Positions 28,350 through 37,206 of a stretch of DNA of 64,000 bases are shown in pieces. Made by a program: the position numbers and the translations under genes. Position 1 is the first letter of the stretch. The number at the start of each line of letters is the position of its first letter. This DNA is from Planctomycetota bacterium (GTDB lineage: Bacteria > Planctomycetota > B15-G4 > SIAN01). The notes under the pieces are model-generated. The model saw only the letters and a program-made list of their open reading frames with translations. It did no database searches and was not told where the DNA came from. Where the stretch lies: positions 186,001 through 250,000 of the forward strand of contig JANQQL010000025.1 of the NCBI GenBank assembly GCA_028289345.1, given 5' to 3'.

Positions 28350-29057
28350 TCAAAAGTCTCCTTCCTTCACGTAAGGATGGCTCCAAAGCACGACCTGCAT
28401 CAGAACCGCCTTTCGCCATGCCTCATGCATCCGTTCGACTTGCTCGGGGGATGCGTCTTGATGAGAAAGGAAGGGCTTCAGGGTGTGAACGATGGGAAAT
28501 GTCAGTCCAACCAGGTGGCGGAAGTGAATGTGTGCCGCGGCATCCGCGGCATCCGTCTGATTCTTCCCGGTCCGATGGTGACGGCGCCCGACCTCATGCT
28601 GGTAGTCCAACCAGTCCCGGTCGAAGCGCGCTTCTGCGGTGTCCAGAATCCACGCGCCGAAGCGCCGACGGACGGCCGCGAGATACTCTGACTGGGGTTC
28701 CCCCGCCTCGTTCGAGAAGTAGCGCAACAGGTGAGGCTGCGAGCCGACGAAGCCGTACCAGACGTCCAGGATCTCTTCGACCTGGGGCTCGAGAATGTCG
28801 TGCGAGTGACGCAGCCACTTCTCGTCCTCTTCGGAGAAGAGGAGGCTGGCTTTGAGTTCGGCGAACTCACGATCAGTGACCGGCGAGGCCGCGAGCTTCG
28901 GGTGAGGAGTTCCGACTCCGGCGTAGCGCGGCTTCTCGAAGCGATGCTCCTCTCCCACTCGGGGCGGCTCGGAGGAAACGTTCGAGATCGGGGTCGTTGC
29001 ACAGGCCGCCGCGGTGCCGGCGGCGAGCAGGGAAACGGCGAGGTTCTGGCGAAGCAT
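28350..29057 (-). CDS. Exported protoglobin (putative lipoprotein)
   Basis: This 235-residue protein is a haem-binding protoglobin: FSEEDEKWLRHSHDILEPQV, a YGFVGSQPHLLRYFS segment, VRRRFGAWILDT and the family-typical LDYQHEVGRRHHRTGKNQTD, which supplies the proximal His (154, 160 or 161). Unusually, it begins with an export signal, MLRQNLAVSLLAAGTAAACA, with Cys19 as a possible lipid anchor. Protoglobins bind O2, CO and NO and are normally cytoplasmic or fused to signalling domains. It is divergent from a MarR regulator, and the two share an operator-like palindrome. It may sense or scavenge NO or oxygen at the envelope. Confidence 0.85.
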   Translation of the reverse strand: MLRQNLAVSLLAAGTAAACATTPISNVSSEPPRVGEEHRFEKPRYAGVGTPHPKLAASPVTDREFAELKASLLFSEEDEKWLRHSHDILEPQVEEILDVWYGFVGSQPHLLRYFSNEAGEPQSEYLAAVRRRFGAWILDTAEARFDRDWLDYQHEVGRRHHRTGKNQTDAADAAAHIHFRHLVGLTFPIVHTLKPFLSHQDASPEQVERMHEAWRKAVLMQVVLWSHPYVKEGDF

Positions 29058-29098
29058 GGTGTTCTCCTTCGGGGTCGAGACGCTTGGCGCGCTTGATG

Positions 29099-29163
29099 GT
29101 ATCGAGTCGATACTAAATAAGATCGAAGGGAGGCCTCGTCAAGATGGTTTTTAGTCGATACTA
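29099..29163. promoter_or_regulatory. Probable MarR operator pair
   Basis: GTATCGAGTCGATAC (29099-29113) is a perfect palindrome around a central base. The word AGTCGATACTA occurs at 29105-29115 and again at 29153-29163, 48 bases apart, flanked by A/T. The first lies just upstream of the protoglobin gene. The second covers codons 4-7 of the MarR gene if it starts at 29144, which would allow autorepression of both genes. Confidence 0.6.
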
Positions 29164-29755
29164 TTTCTTCGTGGATCAGCGACGGACATATGAACTCCTG
29201 GAGAGGATCGGCAGCCTGTTGCGCAGCGAAGAGCGGCGGAGCGGGGGACGCCACGGGCTGCAACCCACCCAGATTCACGCCCTGGCGTTTCTCGACCAGG
29301 CCAACCGCTACAGTGACAGTCCCGCATCGGTGACCGAATACCTCGGACTCACCAAGGGGACAGCTTCCCAGACGCTGCAGCGATTGGTGGAGAAAGGGTT
29401 CCTTCGCCAAGAATCGGATCGCAAGGATGGCCGCCGGGTGCATCTGAAAGTGACCGCCGCCGGTCGGCGAGTCCTCCGCGACATTCGGCCTCCCGACAGC
29501 TTCGAGAAGGCCTGCCAAGGAGTCGGAACCGGACCGTTGGAAGCGTCCCTGTCCGATTTGCTGACGGCTCTCCAGCGCGAGCAGAAGCAGAAGCCGTTTG
29601 GGATCTGCCGAACCTGCCGTCACTTTCGCCGAGGGGCACGCGGCTCGTCTCACCAGTGCGGTCTCACCTTGGAGCCGCTGCGCGAGGAGGAGTCGTCGCG
29701 CCTGTGTCGAGAGCACGAGTGGGACACCGAGAGGCACCCGGCCCCACGCCGTTGA
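29144..29755 (+). CDS. MarR-family regulator with C-terminal four-Cys motif
   Basis: The 203-residue protein has a MarR winged helix (about 40-115): VTEYLGLTKGTASQTLQRLV is the recognition region and QESDRKDGRRVHLKVT the wing. The tail has Cys155, Cys158, Cys172 and Cys188 (GICRTCRHF, HQCGLTLEPL, RLCREHE), a spacing suited to a zinc or iron-sulfur site. Metal- or redox-sensing is therefore possible. It is divergent from the exported protoglobin gene across a palindrome pair. ATG 29144 has AAGGGAGG upstream; a GTG at 29171 would place both operator copies outside the coding region. Confidence 0.85.
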   Translation: MVFSRYYFFVDQRRTYELLERIGSLLRSEERRSGGRHGLQPTQIHALAFLDQANRYSDSPASVTEYLGLTKGTASQTLQRLVEKGFLRQESDRKDGRRVHLKVTAAGRRVLRDIRPPDSFEKACQGVGTGPLEASLSDLLTALQREQKQKPFGICRTCRHFRRGARGSSHQCGLTLEPLREEESSRLCREHEWDTERHPAPRR

Positions 29756-29859
29756 CGATTCCACCCGCGGGTCGCCCCCAATCCGGGGCAATCCAGAATC
29801 AGCACAAGCGCAGAGCCGCCAGTACTTTGCATCGTCGCTGGAGCGCGGTTGGAGCTTGC

Positions 29860-30110
29860 CCATGCACGGTCCAGACTCTGCGGGGCCGCCGCGCCTTCGA
29901 GGGGAGAGCTCCTTCTGCGTTGCTCGTTGACCCAGGTCCCGTCGTCGATGCCCACCGGAAGAATCGATGCGGAGTCGTCGAGTTCTTCATGGAGCAACCG
30001 GAGGGGCTTGGAGCGAATGCGATGCGGAGGGGTCCTTCCAGGCTCCCTCTCCGATTCTGTGGCTGCCGGTTGTTTTGAAGATCGGAGTTGCCTCACGGGA
30101 GTGACAGTCA
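29860..30110 (-). pseudogene. Decayed copy of the erythromycin-esterase-like gene
   Basis: Read leftward, this stretch encodes HRIRSKPLRLLHEELDDSAS, ILPVGIDDGTWVNEQ and PLEGAAAPQSL, matching HQIRARLLRFFHEELDYSVL, LPVGIYEGIWVNEQ and PLENAAAP of the intact gene at 27173-28120. Farther right, LRSSKQPAATE corresponds to VRSPKQPVATE translated from sequence upstream of the intact gene. About 70 N-terminal codons are missing between these blocks and no start or later C-terminal part is found. It is a broken tandem duplicate. The remaining spacer up to 30312 has T-runs near 30220 and 30241 but no gene. Confidence 0.75.
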
Positions 30111-30312
30111 CCCGCCGCTCAATGTGGGGGCAAGTCGACCGGGTCGGTCGCTGCACCAACCCCTGCCCCCGCCACTGCTTCGGCTTGCTGCCCGAGTTTG
30201 CCAGGGGGCGGGCTACCAGTTTTTTTCTCCCATGCCCGGCTTTTTTGTCAGTCGTTGGTCTCGCCATTCGTGTGACACGCGTTGCGACGGTTTCTGAGAA
30301 AGGACACGAACG

Positions 30313-33300
30313 ATGCGTCAGGTGATGGCCGCGGCCTTGCTGGTTTTCTTCTCCATAGAGGCTTCTGCGCAAACTCTGGAGCAGATCCTGACCGATCTGC
30401 AATCTTCTGCGTTTCCTCCGGGCAAGAAGGACTCAGAGCAAGAGATGGACTACTTTCGCGTCGGGCTGGGGCTCTTCGACTTGGGAGAAGGTCAAGGGGG
30501 GTACTTGAACTATGTCTCTGAGATGAGCCGGAACCCACCCACTGACATGGAGTATGGCACCGCTGAAACGGTGCCGGAGCTCTTGGGATGCACGCAGAAT
30601 TGCCCGGAGTTCTTGCTTCCCGGAGAACTGGGAACCACGGTTCATGACGTGGTCTTCCAAAACACCCACGCTGTTTTCGATGTGTTGCCCGCGGGGGACG
30701 ACTTCGCCGCTTCCTTTGAAGCGTATCCTCAGCTCGACATGATGACTGCGCAGATGCCGGTCTTTGCGCCCGTCTTTGATTTCACGAATGACGACTACAC
30801 CTTTTTTGACTATCCAGTTTGGCGGCAGAACATCGCTCCGCGAGCTGCTGCCCACGGTTTGCGATTGACCCAGAACATTGGTTTCTCGAGCAACCCGACA
30901 TTCCCTTCCAACGCCTTCCAGTTCAACCAGAGCTTCCCTTTGAGGGCCCGTCCGATTCCCGGAGGTCTGAGCGAAGTCTTTGACCTCGTCATCGCTCAAT
31001 CGGCCGGAATCTCTGCGACGCGGGTCCTGGTCGACCCCGATGTCATTCAGGCGAGAGTTCCCCAGCTCGGAATGATTCATCCGGATGTCGCTGGTCTCGT
31101 CAAGGAGAGCATCGTCGATAGTGTGATGGCGTTCCCGGAAGGCAGTGCTGTCGATCTTGCATTGGACTACACCATCATCAACGGTGAATTCGACATCTCC
31201 AGTGAATCGAACGCCTTCGTTCTCGGCTTCAATGAAACGTGTCGGGAAGACCTTGGGCTTCCGATCAACACCTACGATGAGTACTTGCGGTGTTTGCCGC
31301 TGACAGATTATTCAGAGCCTTCCTTGGTTCACTTCGTGGCCTGGATCCAAGAGCGCTACGAGACCGTGGAACAGCTCAAACTGGACTGGGGCGTGAGCAC
31401 CTCTTGGACCGAGTTCTCGGAGGTGACTCCACTCCATGAGGAGGATGCTGCCAACCACGACCGTGTGCTCCAAGTTTGGGAGGATTTTCAGCATGATCAG
31501 GAGGTGATCGAGGCACACCAGTTCCAGTATGCCGCTGCCAAGGCGACCCGGCCGGATCAGGCATTCCTTCGTCACGACGAGGTTCGGCTCTCTCAAGGGG
31601 GCGAATACGCTTGCTACTACTCGGATGGCGCAGCGCTGGGTGACTGGTATGCGGGCTTCTATTCGGAGCAAAGTCCCGAATTCACTCTGAACGCCACCCA
31701 GGTCAAGCGTGATGCGATGCTCGTGCAGACCTATGGGGAACCTTTCATCTTCCCGTTGTTTGCATTCGCGCGGACCAACGGCCCCTCCTGCACTCCGGGG
31801 ACACCGTGTTTGCCTTTGGCCACTTGCTGTTGGGAAGGCACTCCTCCGGATCCCGTCGAGATTCCGGTGACCTATGAACCCCCTTGCGTCAACCAACCGT
31901 TTGCCTACCGGACGATTCGCGAGATGACCACGCTCGGTCTCAACGCATTGGGAATTGCGTACTGGGAGGCGCCGGCCTTGCTCAGCCTAAAATCTGCCAA
32001 GTTCTGCGCGGAGAGTGGGAATGAGACGTTTCTACCAGCGGAGATGGCAGATGAGGTCGGTCAGTGGCGAAACGACCGAGTCTTGATGACCCCTTGGTTG
32101 TCTCCCGTTCTGATGCACTTGGGTCGCAACACGCCTCCTCCTGGTGAGAACCCAGCACACCCCTGGCAAGCCGCCTTGCCCTACCGAGTCCTCGACGTGC
32201 TTGCCACCAACCAAGCGCATGTTGCTCCGTTCACACTCAATGAGGCGCTGGACGATTTGTGGGTGACCGGGACTCGAGAGGGGCTGGTTTCCGCCTTCGT
32301 CGATGACCTGGGGCCCGAGCTCTTGGATCACTACTGTGTGACTGCACAGACTCGACAATGGTCGACGATCTTGATTCTCGCTCGACGCGACACTCTCGTC
32401 GCGAACTTTGGGGCGGATTGGCGATCGGAACTTGCCAATCAAGCCTGTTTGGAACTGACCGACGGGGGGGATCCGCTTGACCCGTGCGCTCCCGAGAGGT
32501 TCGACAATCTCGCGGATGGGGAGTGCACTCCCGGGGTGACCATCGATCTGTGGGTGTACGGGCCCGAGGGCGTTGCGCCTGACTCAGACGGGAGCATCGT
32601 CCAGTGTTTGCGAGACGACCTGGCGCCATTCTTGGAATCTCGATTCGCTCGGGCGGTTCGTCCGATCACTCTCGCCGCGGAAGCAGGAACGTCTCCCCAA
32701 GACCTGCTGTCCTTGGACCTCAATGTCATGACCGATGGGCTCAATTTCCTGGTGTCCCTCGCCAACCTGTCATCGTCCACCGCGATCTCCGCCTCCCTCA
32801 CTGTCAACGAGGCGGCTCCGTTGGGGGTGACCTATCCGTCTCTGTCCGTGACCCTGCAGCCCCTTGAGTCTCGGATGTTGTACATGGGAGCGAGCATTTC
32901 CGATTTGACCGCGGCGCATGAAGCCCAACTTCCCCAAGCCGTGCAGATGGCACGAGGCCGGGTGAACTCCTTGACAGCCGCCAACTATCAGACCGATGCG
33001 GCTCATGCGCTGCTGGACCGACTGGACGAGTTGCTCGCAGATGTCAACTATGACCGGCCGGAGCGGCTCATTGCCGGACTCGTGAGACTTCGACGGATGA
33101 TCTTCGTCAACGCAGAGAGCAGCGTGCCGGGCGGACGGAGGGTCCGAGTTCGTGATTGGCAGGGGGCTCCGGTCGATGGAGTGCAGACTCAGCGCCAGTT
33201 CTTGCTTCAGAACGCGGCCCGGACCGATGGCCCCGACATCCTGAACGGGGGTGCGACCATCGACTTGACCCGGCCAGACTCTCCCCAGGTTTGGGACTTC

Positions 33301-33408
33301 ACCATTCCCGGGTACATCACCCCCGAGATTGCAGACAGCCTGTGTGAGATCAATCTGCTTCATCCGACACGGTACTCACACGCCTCCGTCGTCGAGAAAG
33401 GGCAATGA
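30313..33408 (+). CDS. Large exported protein, GH42-like glycoside hydrolase candidate
   Basis: The 1031-residue protein has a signal peptide (MRQVMAAALLVFFSIEASAQ). Residues about 330-420 resemble the GH42/beta-galactosidase barrel: a long helix, then RYETVEQLKLDWGVSTSWTE, matching the conserved 'kYgs...LN.aWGt.fW' pattern, and later a VIEAHQFQYAAAKATRPDQ helix. IINGEFDISSES (about 290) could supply an acid/base Glu. A Cys-rich insert (CTPGTPCLPLATCCW) and a C-terminal beta-rich part follow. The barrel assignment is an inference from pattern; I cannot confirm both catalytic glutamates. The start has AAAGGA upstream. It is monocistronic. Confidence 0.6.
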   Translation: MRQVMAAALLVFFSIEASAQTLEQILTDLQSSAFPPGKKDSEQEMDYFRVGLGLFDLGEGQGGYLNYVSEMSRNPPTDMEYGTAETVPELLGCTQNCPEFLLPGELGTTVHDVVFQNTHAVFDVLPAGDDFAASFEAYPQLDMMTAQMPVFAPVFDFTNDDYTFFDYPVWRQNIAPRAAAHGLRLTQNIGFSSNPTFPSNAFQFNQSFPLRARPIPGGLSEVFDLVIAQSAGISATRVLVDPDVIQARVPQLGMIHPDVAGLVKESIVDSVMAFPEGSAVDLALDYTIINGEFDISSESNAFVLGFNETCREDLGLPINTYDEYLRCLPLTDYSEPSLVHFVAWIQERYETVEQLKLDWGVSTSWTEFSEVTPLHEEDAANHDRVLQVWEDFQHDQEVIEAHQFQYAAAKATRPDQAFLRHDEVRLSQGGEYACYYSDGAALGDWYAGFYSEQSPEFTLNATQVKRDAMLVQTYGEPFIFPLFAFARTNGPSCTPGTPCLPLATCCWEGTPPDPVEIPVTYEPPCVNQPFAYRTIREMTTLGLNALGIAYWEAPALLSLKSAKFCAESGNETFLPAEMADEVGQWRNDRVLMTPWLSPVLMHLGRNTPPPGENPAHPWQAALPYRVLDVLATNQAHVAPFTLNEALDDLWVTGTREGLVSAFVDDLGPELLDHYCVTAQTRQWSTILILARRDTLVANFGADWRSELANQACLELTDGGDPLDPCAPERFDNLADGECTPGVTIDLWVYGPEGVAPDSDGSIVQCLRDDLAPFLESRFARAVRPITLAAEAGTSPQDLLSLDLNVMTDGLNFLVSLANLSSSTAISASLTVNEAAPLGVTYPSLSVTLQPLESRMLYMGASISDLTAAHEAQLPQAVQMARGRVNSLTAANYQTDAAHALLDRLDELLADVNYDRPERLIAGLVRLRRMIFVNAESSVPGGRRVRVRDWQGAPVDGVQTQRQFLLQNAARTDGPDILNGGATIDLTRPDSPQVWDFTIPGYITPEIADSLCEINLLHPTRYSHASVVEKGQ

Positions 33409-33470
33409 GTCAGACGGGACCCCTCGTGTCTGGTCGCGAGGCCCTGAGGGGAAGGCTCGGCGCTCCTCGT

Positions 33471-36290
33471 TCATTCTGCGGGACGGGGCTGACGCGAGTG
33501 CTGTGTCTCGGCAGTCGAACGATCCCATGAATCCAGGAGATCCTGTGCTTCGAGTGCGAGTCCGGACTCCGCGGAAGAACTTTCGAGGCCTTCGAGGAGA
33601 TGATCCCGGGCTCCCTCGGTATCGCCGTTGTCCGCCAATGCACATCCGTAGAGAAGACGCAACATGGCGAGGGCCTCGTTCCCTTCACGGACATCCCACT
33701 CGCAGGTCGACAACACCTCGTCGACGAAATCGAGCGCCTCCCGTGGTCTGCTAGCGCGGAGGCTGCGAGCCACGAAAAGTGCTGCCTGGAGGGACGCCTG
33801 GGAACACAAGCCGTTCCGGGACGAAGCCCGTTCGAATGTCTGCTGGAAGTGAGATTCGGTCTCGCCGAGGAATCGAGTCATTTGGTACGGGGAGGAGAAC
33901 CCCATGGTCGTTGCGTCGGGTGTCGGGAACTGACGCCGCTGTTCCTCAAACAGGGCAAACGCTTCTGGGTACTGCTTCCGCTGCCAATGAAGATCCATCA
34001 GAAGAATGCGCGTCAGGCAGGTGTTTCGATGGCTTGGTCCTAGAACTCGCTTCCGTGTCGCGAGCGTTTTGGAGAACAGGGGCATTGATTCGTCGAGGCG
34101 AGCCGTCTGGGCAAGAACGGCGGCCAGGTTGTGTTGCGCGGTGAGGGTGAATGGGTGCTCCGTGCCGAGGACCTGACTCATGGTGTCGAGAGCCACTCGT
34201 TGAATCTCTTCCGCGGCCTCGATCTTCCCCTGATGATGGAGCAGAAGTCCAAGGTTCCCCATCGATGCCAGAACCGTCGGGTGTTCGGATGTTCGCCGAG
34301 CCCGGATGAGAGCCACGGCGGTGTCAAATTCGACGCGAGCCTCTTCGAGTCTTCCTCTTGCCATGAGCAAGCGGCAACGGAGGAGCAGGATGTTGGTTCG
34401 AAATGGCGTGGGATCCATCGAGGAGCGGTGCAGTGTCTGCTCGACCTGGTCCATGAGGCGTTCGGCGGCCGAGAGCTCCTCCAAGTTGACCAAGGCACGA
34501 GCCAATGAGACCTTGGACTCCAACACCTTTCTTGAATCTTCGCCGTGAAAGGCGACTCGTTTTTCCACCAGACCATCCAGCGCACTTCTGGCTTTTTGGA
34601 ACTCCCCGCAGGAAAGAAGCGAGGTCCCCCAGTGATGCTGTCTTTCGAGCGTGTCTTCGGAGGTTTCTCCGAAGGTTTTACGACTTCGCTCCCAAGCGGT
34701 CTGAAACAGATCTCGTGACTCGAAGTAGCGACCGCTCTCTTGCAGTCCGATGGCTGCCAAATCCTGACATTCGAGAGTTTCTGGTGCGGTGTCCCCGAAT
34801 CGCGCCTCATGCCGTGGCAGCGCTGAGCTTGCGACCCTCGCGGCTTTGGAGAACTGACCGGTGTCCAAGAGGATTCGAGCGTACTGTCGTTCGAGTCCGA
34901 GTGACTCCGAGGTCGGGTCTGCTTTTCGAGCCCGGAGTTCTGTGAGAATGCCCCCCAGTTCATCGAGAGCCGGTTCTTTGCCTCCTTGCTGGAACCGGGC
35001 CAGGGCGCGCTGACCGCGCAGCAACAGAATGTTGCCTACTCTATCGATGGGAGGGGAGGCAAGGCTTCGCTCTCCCGTGACCGTCGGCCTAAGAGGATCC
35101 GGCGAAGAGCTTTCGGAGTGGCTCGCAAAAACCGGTGGGCTTTTCAGTCCGTGAAGGGGTTGAAAGACAAGAGTTCCCGCGCAGCAAATCGTGGCGACAA
35201 CCGCGATCCCGGCAACCCACATCCGAGAACTCCGCCGAACTTCGATCGCCGCGACCGAAGTTTCACCCAAGGCCTGCGTCAGTCGTTCGCGAAACTCCGC
35301 CACGGAGGAAGGACGGTGGGCTGGATCCTTCTCGAGGGCCGACTGAATCGCCTCGTCGAGCGACCTGGAAGAGTTCTGACTGAGCGTCGAGAGGGCAGGC
35401 GGAGTGAATGTTTGAACAGCGTGCAGCGCCGCATAAGTCGACGGGCCGACCGTGCCGTAAGGGGATTCACCAGCCAACAGTTCAAAGAGAATCACCGCCA
35501 TCGAGTAAACGTCGCTGCAAGGCCTGAGAGGAGTGACACCCTGGACTTGCTCGGGGCTCATGTAGAGAGGGGTCCCGACCAATTGTCCCGCGTGGGTCAG
35601 TGGTGTCGTCGACGAGTCTCCCGATGCCGGGCGGGCAATTCCGAAGTCGACGAGCTTGGGTTGGCCGGTCTCGTCGACCAATACGTTGCTCGGCTTCAAG
35701 TCCCTGTGAATGAATTTCGCGTCGTGAGCATGTTGCACCGCGTCACAAACGCGCAGAAAGAGGCGGAGACGGTCGCGGAAGTCGAGTTGCTGCCCGTTGG
35801 CGTACTCGAGGAGTGGCACGCCGTCGATTCGTTCCATGACAAGGAATCGCTGACCTTTGTCGCAGCCTGCTTCCACGATTCGTGCCACTCCCGGGTGGCG
35901 CAGACGCGACAACACCTCTGCTTCTTGACGAAATCTGCGTTCCATCGAGGGGTCCGCAAGCTCTTTTCGCAGAAGCTTTAGCGCGTACGTGCGACCACTT
36001 CGAGAACACCTGACTTCGTAGACGACACCCATTCCGCCGCGCCCCAGCACCCGCATCAGCTGGTAGCCCGCCACCTCGCGTTTCGTTTCGATGAATGCCC
36101 GATCGAGGTCCGATGGCGTTTCCGCGAACCCATCCTCTTGGCAGCGGCGGTGATGATGGAGAAGACTGCTGACCTCCTGAAACAGGCCCGGTTTCCCGGC
36201 ACATCGCTGGGAGAGGAATTGATCTTGCTCGTCGAGTGGGTGGCTCAGAGTCTCGTCGAAGACCCTCTCGATATCCTCCCAGGAAACCAT
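33471..36290 (-). CDS. Ser/Thr protein kinase with TPR C-terminal domain
   Basis: This 939-residue PknB-type kinase has an N-terminal 75-residue helical part, a kinase domain (about 76-340) with glycine loop GRGGMGVVY, Lys105, HRDLKPSN with catalytic Asp197, DFG at 215-217 and GTPLYMSPEQV, one membrane span (about 364-383), then some 550 residues of TPR-like helical repeats (for example LLLHHQGKIEAAEEIQRVAL). The repeats should be periplasmic if the N terminus is cytoplasmic. The gene starts three bases after the stop of an ECF sigma gene. In planctomycetes, such pairs are thought to work with the kinase phosphorylating or controlling the sigma factor. Confidence 0.93.
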   Translation of the reverse strand: MVSWEDIERVFDETLSHPLDEQDQFLSQRCAGKPGLFQEVSSLLHHHRRCQEDGFAETPSDLDRAFIETKREVAGYQLMRVLGRGGMGVVYEVRCSRSGRTYALKLLRKELADPSMERRFRQEAEVLSRLRHPGVARIVEAGCDKGQRFLVMERIDGVPLLEYANGQQLDFRDRLRLFLRVCDAVQHAHDAKFIHRDLKPSNVLVDETGQPKLVDFGIARPASGDSSTTPLTHAGQLVGTPLYMSPEQVQGVTPLRPCSDVYSMAVILFELLAGESPYGTVGPSTYAALHAVQTFTPPALSTLSQNSSRSLDEAIQSALEKDPAHRPSSVAEFRERLTQALGETSVAAIEVRRSSRMWVAGIAVVATICCAGTLVFQPLHGLKSPPVFASHSESSSPDPLRPTVTGERSLASPPIDRVGNILLLRGQRALARFQQGGKEPALDELGGILTELRARKADPTSESLGLERQYARILLDTGQFSKAARVASSALPRHEARFGDTAPETLECQDLAAIGLQESGRYFESRDLFQTAWERSRKTFGETSEDTLERQHHWGTSLLSCGEFQKARSALDGLVEKRVAFHGEDSRKVLESKVSLARALVNLEELSAAERLMDQVEQTLHRSSMDPTPFRTNILLLRCRLLMARGRLEEARVEFDTAVALIRARRTSEHPTVLASMGNLGLLLHHQGKIEAAEEIQRVALDTMSQVLGTEHPFTLTAQHNLAAVLAQTARLDESMPLFSKTLATRKRVLGPSHRNTCLTRILLMDLHWQRKQYPEAFALFEEQRRQFPTPDATTMGFSSPYQMTRFLGETESHFQQTFERASSRNGLCSQASLQAALFVARSLRASRPREALDFVDEVLSTCEWDVREGNEALAMLRLLYGCALADNGDTEGARDHLLEGLESSSAESGLALEAQDLLDSWDRSTAETQHSRQPRPAE

Positions 36291-36293
36291 CCC

Positions 36294-36860
36294 TTAGGGC
36301 TCCGAGCCGTCCGACAGTTCGCGACGCAGCCAGGCACGTCCGACATTCCACTTTCGAAGGACCGTTCGTTCCGACACTGCCAGAAGCTCTGCCGCTTCGG
36401 CGTGGGTCAAACCTGCGAAGAACAGCAGCTGGACCACTTCACTGCACTCTGGGTTGACGAGTTCAAGGCGTCCGAGGGCTTCATCGAGGCTGAGCAGGTC
36501 AATCGCCTGGCGATCAAAGGCTTCCGCGATGGCGCTGAGTTCTGAGTGTTGTGCGCGAGCTCTTGAGTCGAAGCCTTTTCGCCGGAGTGTGTCCACAAGA
36601 ACTGATCGCATTGCCTTTGCCACGACGGAGTAGAAGTGACGCCGATCGTTCAATCGAGACGACGCGCTCTTGAGCCGTAGGAACGCTTCGTGAATCAGCG
36701 AAGTCGGATCGACGACCTTCTGGTGCGACTGCCGAAGGCAGCGGTCCGCAAGAGCTCGTAAGCGATCGTAGACCAGGGAGTAGAGGCGATCGGTGGCGTC
36801 CCGACTTCCGCTTTGGGATTCCCGCAACAGTTGCGTGATCTGTCCAGCCGTGAACTCCAA
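36294..36860 (-). CDS. ECF-type sigma factor (Sigma70_ECF, planctomycete/kinase-linked group)
   Basis: The 188-residue protein has region 2 (LYSLVYDRLRALADRCLRQ, VVDPTSLIHEAFLRLKSA) and region 4 (LELVNPECSEVVQLLFFAGL, HAEAAELLAVSERTVLRKWN) in the style of the Sigma70_ECF family (TIGR02999-like). TTG at 36860 is the likely start. No anti-sigma factor is adjacent; instead the Ser/Thr kinase gene follows directly, fitting ECF groups in which a kinase replaces the anti-sigma. Its own promoter must lie in the 346-base region shared with blaI. Confidence 0.92.
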   Translation of the reverse strand: MEFTAGQITQLLRESQSGSRDATDRLYSLVYDRLRALADRCLRQSHQKVVDPTSLIHEAFLRLKSASSRLNDRRHFYSVVAKAMRSVLVDTLRRKGFDSRARAQHSELSAIAEAFDRQAIDLLSLDEALGRLELVNPECSEVVQLLFFAGLTHAEAAELLAVSERTVLRKWNVGRAWLRRELSDGSEP

Positions 36861-37153
36861 AGCAACGGGCTCCGGAAACGAGGAGGCGAGTCGAGGAACT
36901 CTCTTGGTCGCTCGGTGGCCATACGGTACCGCGGCAATCGCGCCTGGCTCAAACCCTCAGCACTTCCACGCGGGGCTGCCGTCGATCGCAGCCGCCTCCT
37001 GGGTCCGGTGGGGCGCATTCGGTGCCAGAGCAGGTTCCGTGGGACTCTTGGATCGCGTCGGCAGCGTTTGACCCAGGGGCCGTCCCCTGGGCCGACCGGG
37101 GGGATCACGGCCACTTGGCCAAAAAGTGCGTCCTCTGCTCTTGCGTGCCGACC

Positions 37154-37187
37154 GACTACACCTGTACTCTTGACTACAGATGTTTTC
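37154..37187. promoter_or_regulatory. Tandem BlaI-type operators
   Basis: GACTACACCTGTACTC (37154-37169) and GACTACAGATGTTTTC (37172-37187) are direct repeats, each built on the TACA-N2-TGT(A) dyad recognised by BlaI/MecI repressors. They lie 20-53 bases upstream of the BlaI-family gene, where they would block its promoter. The rest of the 346-base divergent region shows no other clear element. Confidence 0.75.
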
Positions 37188-37206
37188 GTTTTGCGAGGAG
37201 CCCCTG

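Noticed and set aside
28502..29863. A 453-codon leftward frame across the protoglobin and MarR genes
   Set aside because: It is antisense or out of phase to two well-supported genes and shows only low-complexity Arg/Ser/Pro-rich sequence.
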